Part shown: positions 8,708-16,004 of the stretch, piece by piece
Layout: each line of letters begins with the position of its first letter
How positions within the stretch are numbered: the stretch's first letter is position 1
From: Crenothrix sp. D3
Lineage (GTDB): Bacteria; Pseudomonadota; Gammaproteobacteria; Methylococcales; Methylomonadaceae
DNA: 64,000 bases
Direction of reading: 5' to 3'
NCBI GenBank assembly: GCA_002134785.1
Contig: MBQZ01000084.1
Span: 1-64,000, forward strand
Position numbers and translations under genes: made by a program
The notes under the pieces: model-generated
Databases searched by the model: none
The model's input: the letters and a program-made list of their open reading frames with translations, nothing else
Told to the model about the DNA's origin: nothing

Positions 8708-9868
8708 TTATATTTTATTTGTTAATGTAGGGCGGTGTAACTGTAACACCCCTTCCTCTTCATCGGTATTTTTCAATAAAATATCACTCGAATCATAAGT
8801 GGCATTTTCATCCCCTAGCTTAATCATTAGCCGTACTTCATTTTTAGAATCGGCTGAATTGAGCGCGTCCTCATAACTAATTTTTTGCTCTTTATATAAA
8901 TCGAAAAGTGCTTGATCGAAGGTTTGCATTCCCTGCTCTTTAGACTCTTTCATTAACTCTTTGAGCTTGTGCAGTTCACCTTTGCGAATGTAATCCTTAG
9001 CTAAAGGTGTATTAAGAAAAATTTCAACGACAGGATAACGACCTTTGCCATCGGCGCGTTTAATGAGTTGTTGTGCGACAATACCTTTTAGATTTAGCGA
9101 TAAATCCATTAATAATTGATCGTGCATTTCATCGGGGAAAAAATGCAGAATACGATCTATCGCTTGGTTAGCATTATTAGCGTGTAGCGTTGATAAACAT
9201 AAATGCCCTGTTTCTGCAAAGGTGATAGCATTTTGCATGGTTTCACGGGTTCTAATTTCACCAATTAAAATCACATCAGGTGCTTGGCGCAGGGTATTTT
9301 TTAGTGCAACTTCATACGATTCGGTATCTAACCCTACTTCACGTTGACTGATAATACAACCTAAATGGGGGTGCTGAAATTCTATTGGATCTTCAATGGT
9401 AATAATATGACCACGGCTATTTTGATTACGATACTTAATTAACGACGCTAAGCTGGTGGATTTACCCGTGCCTGTCGCACCAACAAAAATTACCAATCCC
9501 CGCTTTTCCATAATAATGTCTTTTAAAATCAGCGGTAAATTTAGCTCTTCAACATTGGGTATTTCATGTTCAATACGGCGTAATACCATTGCAGCAGCGT
9601 CGCGCTGTGTATAGGCACTGACGCGAAAACGACCTAACTCTGGATAATTAATTGCAAATTGACACTCTTTGGTGTTTTCAAATTCGGTTTGCTGAGCTGG
9701 AGTCATAATACTCAGTACCGTTTTTAGTGCCTGATCTTCAGTCAACTGAGTTTTAGACACATCGAGCAATACCCCGTCAATCTTCATACAAGGTGGTCTT
9801 CCTGCGGTTATAAATAAATCCGATGCTTTTTTCTGGCACATCAATAATAATAATTTTTCAAAATCCAT
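8708..9868 (-). CDS. pilU: Type IV pilus retraction ATPase PilU
   Basis: This cytoplasmic hexameric ATPase assists PilT in pilus retraction and twitching. The 386-residue protein begins MDFEKLLLLMCQKKASDLFITAG, matching PilU N-termini. It has Walker A GATGTGKST, the Asp box ITIEDPIEF, Walker B RQAPDVILIGEIR and the His box HANNANQ. Two ATG codons are adjacent; the second (9868) is preferred because AAGGAG then sits 6 bases upstream. It lies 10 bases after pilT and is almost certainly co-transcribed with it. The C-terminus is longer and more acidic than PilT, as is usual in PilU. Confidence 0.93.
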   Translation of the reverse strand: MDFEKLLLLMCQKKASDLFITAGRPPCMKIDGVLLDVSKTQLTEDQALKTVLSIMTPAQQTEFENTKECQFAINYPELGRFRVSAYTQRDAAAMVLRRIEHEIPNVEELNLPLILKDIIMEKRGLVIFVGATGTGKSTSLASLIKYRNQNSRGHIITIEDPIEFQHPHLGCIISQREVGLDTESYEVALKNTLRQAPDVILIGEIRTRETMQNAITFAETGHLCLSTLHANNANQAIDRILHFFPDEMHDQLLMDLSLNLKGIVAQQLIKRADGKGRYPVVEIFLNTPLAKDYIRKGELHKLKELMKESKEQGMQTFDQALFDLYKEQKISYEDALNSADSKNEVRLMIKLGDENATYDSSDILLKNTDEEEGVLQLHRPTLTNKI

Positions 9869-9878
9869 CATCGTCTCC

Positions 9879-10916
9879 TTAACGAAACATATCTTTATTT
9901 ACTGCTTTCGACATTGCCATTGCTGCCGTCACTAAACCTTTATCAACCATTTCTTTCATGTTCTGATCTAAGGTCTGCATTCCGTCTCTGCGTCCTGTTT
10001 GAATGGCCGAATACATTTGTGCGACTTTGGCTTCACGAATTAAGTTTCTAATCGCAGGCGTACCCACCATGATTTCATGTGCAGCAATACGCCCACCACC
10101 GATTTTCTTCATCAATGTTTGAGAAATAACTGCTTGTAATGACTCCGATAACATGGAGCGTATCATTTCTTTTTCAGCCGCTGGAAATACGTCGATAATA
10201 CGGTCGATGGTTTTGGCAGCGGAGGTGGTATGTAGTGTACCAAACACTAAATGCCCTGTTTCTGCGGCCGTCATAGCCAGTCGAATAGTTTCTAAATCCC
10301 GCATTTCACCCACCAGAATAATATCAGGGTCTTCCCGCAGTGCTGAACGCAAGGCTTCATTAAAACCGTGGGTATCACGATGCACTTCGCGTTGATTGAT
10401 GAGTGATTTTTGGCTTTCGTGGACAAATTCGATAGGGTCTTCAACAGTCAAAATATGCGCATAATCATTGTAATTAATATGATTAATCATCGCTGCCAAT
10501 GTAGTGGATTTTCCCGAACCTGTTGGGCCTGTCACTAACACCATGCCGCGTGGTTTTTTACACAATTCTTCAAAAAACTTCGGGGCTTTTAAATCTTCTA
10601 AACTCAACACCACAGACGGAATGGTTCTAAAAACTGCCGCTGCCCCGCGCTCTTGATTAAAAGCGTTGACTCGAAATCGCGCCACACCTGGTAGCTCAAA
10701 AGAAAAGTCGGTTTCTAAAAACTCCTCATAATCCCGCCGTTGTTTATCATTCATAATGTCATAAATCAACCCATGAACGCCTTTGTGATCTAATGAGGGA
10801 ATGTTAATACGCCGAATATCACCATCTACTCGAATCATTGGCGGCAATCCCGCTGATAAATGTAAATCTGATGCCTTATTTTTAACAGAAAAAGCCAATA
10901 ACTCAGTAATATCCAT
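9879..10916 (-). CDS. pilT: Type IV pilus retraction ATPase PilT
   Basis: This is the main motor that depolymerises type IV pili. The 345-residue protein is the length of Pseudomonas PilT. It has Walker A GPTGSGKSTT, Asp box LTVEDPIEFVH, Walker B LREDPDIILVGEMRD and the AIRNLIREAK helix involved in retraction. The start at 10916 gives the family N-terminus MDITELLAFSVKNKASDLHL and follows CGAGGAG; a frame five codons longer starts at 10931. It is first in the pilT-pilU operon and diverges from the yggS-like gene. Confidence 0.95.
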   Translation of the reverse strand: MDITELLAFSVKNKASDLHLSAGLPPMIRVDGDIRRINIPSLDHKGVHGLIYDIMNDKQRRDYEEFLETDFSFELPGVARFRVNAFNQERGAAAVFRTIPSVVLSLEDLKAPKFFEELCKKPRGMVLVTGPTGSGKSTTLAAMINHINYNDYAHILTVEDPIEFVHESQKSLINQREVHRDTHGFNEALRSALREDPDIILVGEMRDLETIRLAMTAAETGHLVFGTLHTTSAAKTIDRIIDVFPAAEKEMIRSMLSESLQAVISQTLMKKIGGGRIAAHEIMVGTPAIRNLIREAKVAQMYSAIQTGRRDGMQTLDQNMKEMVDKGLVTAAMAMSKAVNKDMFR

Positions 10917-11025
10917 AACACTCCTCGGCACATAGAAATAAAAAATAACTTATACCATAACCTAACTGATTACTTTTTTGAAGCTATGATATGGTTGACC
11001 ATTCACAATAATTTAGTTAGTCACC

Positions 11026-11709
11026 ATGACCACACTTATTCATCGATTAAAAACCATTCACACACAAATTCGGCAAGCTGAAATAAACTACCAACGTCAC
11101 ACGGGTTCAGTATTGTTATTAGCCGTTAGCAAAACCAAACCCGCCTCGCTGATTGCCACTACCTATCAAGCAGGGCAACGCCATTTTGGTGAAAACTATC
11201 TACAGGAAGCTCTGAGTAAACAACAAGCCTTGGGTGCATTTGATATAACATGGCATTTCATAGGGCCTATTCAATCCAACAAAACCAAAGCCATTGCCAG
11301 TCATTTTGACTGGGTACACAGTGTGGATAACTTAAAAATTGCTAGGCGACTTAGCGAACAGCGTCCAAGTTATTTAGCTCCATTGAATATTTGCTTACAA
11401 GTGAATATCAGTGATGAAGCCAGCAAATCTGGCATTAGTTTGAGTGAATTAGCGGAGCTGTGTGAGCAAGTTACTACACTACCCAACATAAAACTGCGAG
11501 GTATCATGGCAATTCCTGCCCCTAGTGATAATTTTGAACAGCAATGTCAGCCGTATAAAACACTTTACCAAGCAGTCAAAAATCTCAACAAACCAGAACT
11601 AGATACTTTTTCGTTTGGCATGAGCGATGACTTAAACGCCGCGATTGCCGAAGGTTCAACTATTGTCAGAATTGGCACCGCATTATTTGGCTCACGCCAC
11701 TATGGCTAG
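11026..11709 (+). CDS. YggS-family pyridoxal phosphate homeostasis protein
   Basis: This 227-residue protein is a single-domain alanine racemase-like TIM barrel. The PLP lysine is Lys36 in LLAVSKTKPA. Further family motifs are HFGENYLQEA near 55, WHFIGPIQSNK near 80, VNISDEASKSG near 126 and the phosphate-binding SFGMSDDLNAAI near 195. Members bind PLP and buffer its level rather than catalyse a known reaction. Being divergent to pilT is the standard arrangement in many gammaproteobacteria, where yggS is followed by proC; here proC is absent and the LRR gene follows on the other strand. Confidence 0.93.
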   Translation: MTTLIHRLKTIHTQIRQAEINYQRHTGSVLLLAVSKTKPASLIATTYQAGQRHFGENYLQEALSKQQALGAFDITWHFIGPIQSNKTKAIASHFDWVHSVDNLKIARRLSEQRPSYLAPLNICLQVNISDEASKSGISLSELAELCEQVTTLPNIKLRGIMAIPAPSDNFEQQCQPYKTLYQAVKNLNKPELDTFSFGMSDDLNAAIAEGSTIVRIGTALFGSRHYG

Positions 11710-11722
11710 CTGTGTCATGCCA

Positions 11723-12418
11723 TTACCACCCAGTCAAATAACGGTCAATCATCCCGCTAGATTCATTGAGCATTTCATCGGGTAGATAACAGTTTTGTGG
11801 AATATAAACACCCGCACCTTGTTTTTTTAAGTCACCGATGGTTTCGGGTAACTGGCAGGGATTATGACGCAAATCTAACACGCGCAAATCACTTAATAAC
11901 CCCAGTTCTTGTGCTACACAGCTTAGATGATTACGACTTACATCCAACACGGCTAAATTTAATTGCCCAAGTTCAGGCGGTAAACTGTGTAGTTGAGTGT
12001 TGTCGAGATACAGTTCTCGTAAATTGCTAAGTTGGGCAATTTCAGGCAGTAGATAAGTAAGTGGATTATTAGACAAACTCAAAGAATGTAGCGCGTTCAG
12101 TTGTGAAATTTCGGGCGGAAAGCGGCAGAGTTGATTATCAGAAGCGTATAGTCCGCGTAATACGGTGAGCTGGGCAATTTCAGATGGCAACCAACGCAGT
12201 TGATTAGTGCCGATAACTAACTCTTGCAAGGCTGAGAGTTGTCCTATTTCAGGCGGTAAGTAGCGCAATTGATTATTGTACAGATACAACGTGCGCAAGG
12301 TGTGAAGTTGCCCCAGTTCGGGTGGTAATTCGGTTAATCCTTGCTGTGATAAATCCAGCTCTTGCCATTGTTGCTGTTTGGCTAGCTGAATTTTGACTAA
12401 CAGTTGTTGTTTGGTCAT
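11723..12418 (-). CDS. Leucine-rich repeat protein
   Basis: The 231-residue protein consists almost entirely of leucine-rich repeats with a 23-residue period and the consensus PPEIxQLxxLxxLxLxxNQL. About seven units are visible. The N-terminus MTKQQLLVKIQLAKQQQWQELDLS resembles the cap in front of the LRRs of cyanobacterial and proteobacterial Roco-type proteins, but no Roc/COR GTPase part follows. No signal peptide is present, so it is probably cytoplasmic and acts through protein binding. The start at 12418 is chosen from the family N-terminus; a frame from 12451 adds 11 unlikely residues. It borders the IS-rich island and may be part of it. Confidence 0.8.
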   Translation of the reverse strand: MTKQQLLVKIQLAKQQQWQELDLSQQGLTELPPELGQLHTLRTLYLYNNQLRYLPPEIGQLSALQELVIGTNQLRWLPSEIAQLTVLRGLYASDNQLCRFPPEISQLNALHSLSLSNNPLTYLLPEIAQLSNLRELYLDNTQLHSLPPELGQLNLAVLDVSRNHLSCVAQELGLLSDLRVLDLRHNPCQLPETIGDLKKQGAGVYIPQNCYLPDEMLNESSGMIDRYLTGW

Positions 12419-12465
12419 GCTTGCACCGTTTTTATAAAACAAGTAGCCCATTGGGTCATTGTGGG

Positions 12466-12628
12466 CTTGTATCTCTCCAAGCCAATGACATATTGCTTAG
12501 CTAGCAGTATATCACGGTGCATGATTAGAGTTTGAACACGGACTGAGACAAAAAGTCTGTCGAGTAGATAAAACCCATGCCCCGCTTTTTCTTAAGACTG
12601 AATGGTATTCAAGTGCTTCCTGATGAGG
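12466..12628 (+). mobile_element. Left end of an IS110-type element, copy A (solo)
   Basis: The stretch from CTTGTATCTCTCCAA to TTCCTGATGAGG is a close copy of the non-coding region in front of the IS110 recombinase remnant at 14.8 kb. Here no recombinase follows; the copy breaks off and an IS4-type relic comes next. Shared blocks include ATATTGCTTAGCTAG, GTGCATGATTAGAGTTTG, TAGATAAAACCCATGC and CTGAATGGTAT. The block between them differs, except for a conserved AGAC/GTCT hairpin at 12546-12558. See the bridge RNA finding. Confidence 0.7.
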
Positions 12629-12710
12629 AAAAACACAAAAGACAATTAAATCAGTGAGTATTACTACAGACGATTTTAAACAACAAAGCAACGGAGTTAG
12701 CAAAAAGCTA

Positions 12711-13138
12711 TTGAGTTAAACACAGTGCAGTTGCAGTGTAATTTGCAACAAGGCAAGCTATTCGATAATCGCAGTCCGTTAGCAAACGCGGTTTATGAGT
12801 GAGGCAGTTTACGCATACAAGGCTTGGGTTATTTCAATTTGGCACGCCTGAAAGCACAGGCGGAATGGAACGAGTATTGGATTTTGCGTTATCAAATTAA
12901 TACCGCGCTGTTTGATGAACAGGGGCTAGCGATTGACCTGCACGGTCTTAAACGGGCAGGAGTCCATCAACAGGAATGCCGCGTGGAACTGGGAGTTGAC
13001 ACCCATCTCAAAGCGAGGCTACTCCTGATCGCATTATCCGAAGAAGCGTCAGCACGGGGGAAAGAAAATGCCAGCAATAACGGTAAAACCGCCATCCAAG
13101 CGAGTTTAGCCTTGTGCGCCTGTTATGAGTTTTCTTAA
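12711..13138 (+). pseudogene. IS4-family transposase relic
   Basis: One frame reads ELNTVQLQCNLQQGKLFDN, then ANAVYE, a stop at about 12800, then LGYFNLARLKAQAEWNEYWI and LRYQINTALFDEQG. The YFNLARL...YWILRYQINTALFD pattern is that of the DDE core of IS4-type transposases around the second and third acidic residues. The copy has an in-frame stop, lacks N- and C-terminal parts and has no visible terminal repeats, so it is dead. It lies between a solo IS110 left end and the TerD/nuclease gene. Confidence 0.7.
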
Positions 13139-13193
13139 GTTGATGTGTATGAGGCAGAAAAGCGTTGCCCACCCTAATATTATAAGAGCTTGT

Positions 13194-14486
13194 TTAACTC
13201 AACCATCCTAATTTATTACGTTCCATAACATTGCGTACTTCATTATGCGTAATTTTATGCTCTTGATTATTATTGATGATACTGGCTATTTTTTCTATTA
13301 TTTCATCTAATAAAAGCGCATTATCAATTGTAGATAAAGCATTTATTTTTGATTTCATTACCTCAAAACTGTTTTCTCCTATAATGCCAAATCGAGAAAT
13401 TGAAAATAATTTTTCTGCGGCGTTATCATTAAAATCTAGTAAGTTAATTGAAAAAACATGACGATACTCGTATTTTTTTAATTTTTTAGGTATTACATAA
13501 TACAGTTGCCAATCAACACCATTAGTTAATAAAGCAAAATCAATTTTAAGAAAATACGCATAGGATACGGCTTGAGAAATATGGACTGCCTCCAAAGTTT
13601 GATTAATTCGTTTAGCCTCCACAATCATTGTATTTTTACCATTCAATGAAATAAGATAATCTACTCTCAAATTCTGCTTAGGAATGGGATATTCTAATTT
13701 AATATGTTTAATTTGATAGCCCAGTATATTTTGTAAAATACCGTCAATAATTATTTCGCGGGTTTTATCTTCCTTAAGATTATCACGTTTAGCATTTTTT
13801 GCTTTTTCCTTGAATCTTTCTATATTAAGTTTAATAGCTTCGGTATATCTAATAACTACAGGTATTCTTGGTAAATCTGGCTTACTTTCAGTTTCAACTT
13901 CAGTTTGAACGTGATTCGTTTCAGAGTCAGAATCTATATCGACACCATAATTTCTAGCTAAAATATCTAATCCTTCTATATAACCTTGCCCTATAGCTTT
14001 AAATTTCCATTCACCATTATAACGATATAACTCACCCAAAATAAGCGCGGTTTCAATTTCAGAATCCTGTAAAACATAAGAAGCCAATGCTGTTTTATGA
14101 GAGTTTAATATTTCAACAGTTATTTTATCCAACATACCAAAGTTTTGTTGGCGTTCTTTTGCTTCATTTAGCGTCAAAACAATTGAAACTTTATCAATAT
14201 TAGCTGGAATGCAGTTAAATGCTATTTCAAAAAATTGGCTGTTGCTTTCTTGAAGACTAATTAATTCAACAGCATTGTCTGGCGATTTAGGTTGATTATA
14301 AAAAATAAAGTCATCGTCAGTTCTAATTTTATTATTATCAGCCAACATAAATGCACTGGCATCAATATCAAAATCCGTTTCGTCATTCGCTTCTTTAACC
14401 CATTTAACAGCGATTGTTATCTTATCGCAGTTCGGAGCAATTTTTGTTAAAGATATATTTGTGCCTTTTTGTAGAACTTGAACCAT
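13194..14486 (-). CDS. TerD domain fused to HsdR_N-like PD-(D/E)XK nuclease
   Basis: The 430-residue protein has two parts. Residues 1 to about 185 are a TerD domain: the start MVQVLQKGTNISLTKIAP, the acidic calcium-type motif DFDIDASAFML at 38-48, and GELYRYNGEWKFKAIGQGY at 151-169. After an acidic linker comes a module (about 210-355) like the N-terminal nuclease of type I restriction R subunits. It has TREIIIDGILQNILGY, the catalytic-type D276 in VDYLI, E290-A-K292 in MIVEAK, a QxxxY-like QAVSYA at 305, and LLTNGVDWQLYY. TerD proteins belong to tellurite/stress modules linked to defence. The nuclease residues look intact. It stands alone between IS110 and IS4 relics, which suggests horizontal acquisition. 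Function as a stress- or phage-responsive nuclease is inference. Confidence 0.8.
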   Translation of the reverse strand: MVQVLQKGTNISLTKIAPNCDKITIAVKWVKEANDETDFDIDASAFMLADNNKIRTDDDFIFYNQPKSPDNAVELISLQESNSQFFEIAFNCIPANIDKVSIVLTLNEAKERQQNFGMLDKITVEILNSHKTALASYVLQDSEIETALILGELYRYNGEWKFKAIGQGYIEGLDILARNYGVDIDSDSETNHVQTEVETESKPDLPRIPVVIRYTEAIKLNIERFKEKAKNAKRDNLKEDKTREIIIDGILQNILGYQIKHIKLEYPIPKQNLRVDYLISLNGKNTMIVEAKRINQTLEAVHISQAVSYAYFLKIDFALLTNGVDWQLYYVIPKKLKKYEYRHVFSINLLDFNDNAAEKLFSISRFGIIGENSFEVMKSKINALSTIDNALLLDEIIEKIASIINNNQEHKITHNEVRNVMERNKLGWLS

Positions 14487-14595
14487 ATAAACCTCTTTTT
14501 ATTAAAATCAGTTTTTTATTCCCTAGTGCTGCGTGGGAATAACCTTGCACCGCGCTACGGTGTGAGATGCAGCTTGGTAGGATGGATAGAAAAAC

Positions 14596-14634
14596 GCGAA
14601 ACCCATCACATCACAAATTAATGATGGGTTTCGC
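14596..14634. repeat. Inverted repeat beside the TerD/nuclease gene
   Basis: GCGAAACCCATCA and TGATGGGTTTCGC form a perfect 13-bp dyad with a 13-base loop in the leader region of the TerD/nuclease gene, just left of the IS110 element. It resembles a REP-type hairpin. Confidence 0.7.
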
Positions 14635-14647
14635 CTATCGCCTCTAC

Positions 14648-14838
14648 CTTGTATCTCTCCAAACCAAAGGAGAAAAGCGATATATTGCTTAGCTAGTAGT
14701 ATATCAGAGTGCATGATTAGAGTTTGTACCCATCCTTAGACGCAAGTCTGTGACGTAGATAAAACCCATGCACTGATTTCTTAATACTGAATGGTATCCG
14801 AGTCCTTCCTGAGGGAAAGAGGCTGAATGAACAAGGGG
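14648..14838 (+). ncRNA. Candidate IS110 bridge RNA region, copy B
   Basis: IS110 recombinases use a structured RNA from the element's left end whose two internal loops pair with donor and target DNA. This region lies in the expected place and orientation. Compared with copy A, the backbone is conserved while the segment around a small hairpin (AGAC-gcaa-GTCT, 14738-14749) differs on both sides. That is how an internal loop with variable guides would look. The RNA fold was not computed and the exact RNA ends are unknown. Confidence 0.4.
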
Positions 14839-14848
14839 AGTGAAAGAA

Positions 14849-15435
14849 ATGAACATAATAGGTATAGATGTCAGCAAAGAAAAGCTGGACTGTGCGTGGC
14901 TAAGAGAGCAGGACAAGCTGAAAACCAAAGCGGTTGTTAATAAATTGCTGGGTTGGCAAGACTTGCTGGATTGGTCATTAAAAAATAAAGGTTTAGCGAT
15001 AGCCGAGCTGCATTTTGTCATGGAAGCAACGGGTATTTATCACGAACAACTGGCGACTTTTCTGTATGAAGCAGGCGCGAACGTGTCGGTGGTTAATCCA
15101 GCGCAGGTGAAGTTTTACGCGCAAGGCTTAGGGGTAAGAAGTAAAAACGACAAAAAAGACAGCGTGGTCTTAGCACCTGTACAACACGAATCAGGCAACA
15201 GCGTTAAAGGACGCGCTCACCTGTCCAAAGCGGGCAATCCCATCATTCGTGCCAAGCTCTACATGGCGGCAGTCGTAGCCATCCGCTACAACCCTGACAT
15301 TAAAGCCCAATACGAACGCCTAACCAGCAAAGGCAAAAGCAAAATGCCGCACTCGGCGCGGCTATGCGTAAACTGGTACAGATTTGCTTCGGTGTCTTAA
15401 AACACCAGTAACCCTATCAACCACAAACGGGATGA
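14849..15435 (+). pseudogene. IS110 recombinase remnant
   Basis: The N-terminal DEDD RuvC-like half is present: IIGIDVSKEKLD with the first Asp, VMEATGIYHEQL with the Glu, and SKNDKKD with the last Asps. It then jumps directly to the C-terminal serine domain (QHESGNSVKGRAHLSKAGNP), so about 100 residues are deleted in frame. A frameshift after GKSKM near 15345 moves the end (MRKLVQICFGVLKHQ) into another frame. The start is the ATG at 14849, behind GGGGAG. It cannot be active. Confidence 0.8.
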
Positions 15436-15531
15436 TTTTTTCGCTTGTGATTGATTTGGAGAGATGGTATCTACTTGCTAAGACTTGAAAAAGAGAATTT
15501 TCATCACTGACTGATGAGCATCCCTATGGTA

Positions 15532-15843
15532 TTACTGAATACCTAGTTTATGACTCGCATCAACAACTTTATCGCTTTGGTTTATACCGCAATGCTCACC
15601 TAACGAACCTGCAAAAGTGCCGAATTGATTGCTATCAAATTTAGTATCATTTGTAACACCAGACAAGTAACCATCTAGCCACATTAATATGACACCCATA
15701 TCATCGGCTTCCATTTCAAGTAGTTCTTTACAGGTTAAGTCCTTCATATCGAATTTTATTGCTTGTTCTTTTTTGGCGAAAACGCTAGAAGAGAATGCCA
15801 ATGCAGATACTAAAGTAGCTACGATTACTATCGATTTTTTCAT
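15532..15843 (-). CDS. HdeA/HdeB-family acid-stress chaperone-like protein
   Basis: This 103-residue secreted protein has a signal peptide of about 23 residues (cleaved after VFA). The mature part has two cysteines, C38 in LTCKELL and C85 in EHCGINQSDKVVDA. The spacing and surrounding motifs (TCxELL..D.....WLDGYLSG) match the HdeA/HdeB fold with its single disulphide. Those proteins unfold at low pH and protect periplasmic clients. Assignment is by motif; acid response in this organism is not shown. The ATG follows a CGAGGG site. It is a single gene flanked by IS and repeats. Confidence 0.72.
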   Translation of the reverse strand: MKKSIVIVATLVSALAFSSSVFAKKEQAIKFDMKDLTCKELLEMEADDMGVILMWLDGYLSGVTNDTKFDSNQFGTFAGSLGEHCGINQSDKVVDASHKLGIQ

Positions 15844-15975
15844 AAAAGCCCTCGTTATAATTGGAATAAAAAATATTGCCCTGTTTTTTTGTAGCGAAAC
15901 AACACGGAACGCTTTATATCACACAGCTTGGTAGATTGGGCTGGCGATAGCCAACCCAACAAAACCTGCGAATAC

Positions 15976-16004
15976 GTTGGGTTGCCAAAAAGCGGCAACT
16001 CAAC
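15976..16004. repeat. GGTTGCC/GGCAACTC hairpin repeat
   Basis: GTTGGGTTGCC and GGCAACTCAACC face each other around AAAAAGC. The same hairpin, in better form, is at 61722-61749. The CTAC that follows it is used as the stop codon (TAG) of the glucan synthase gene on the minus strand. Confidence 0.7.

Larger units (their letters stand above)
14648..15475 (+). mobile_element. Internally deleted IS110-type insertion sequence
   Basis: The element has a non-coding left end of about 200 bases, a recombinase remnant, and a short right end. The start is set by the point where similarity to copy A (12466) begins. The right boundary is uncertain; TTTGGAGAGATGGTATC at about 15460 resembles the reverse complement of the left tip (TATCTCTCCAAA). 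A long non-coding left end in front of the gene is characteristic of the IS110 group, which encodes its bridge RNA there. The element is non-autonomous because the recombinase is broken. Confidence 0.65.

Noticed and set aside
12512-12703. Minus-strand frame in the solo IS110 end
   Set aside because: It runs across the non-coding left end and into relic DNA; the similar frame at 14704-15021 shows it is only the complement of the repeat.
14704-15021. Minus-strand 105-codon frame opposite the IS110 recombinase
   Set aside because: It is antisense to the recombinase start and the candidate RNA; no protein motif.
15532-15843. Possible passenger gene of the IS110 element
   Set aside because: It lies outside the right end of the element on the other strand with its own ribosome site.
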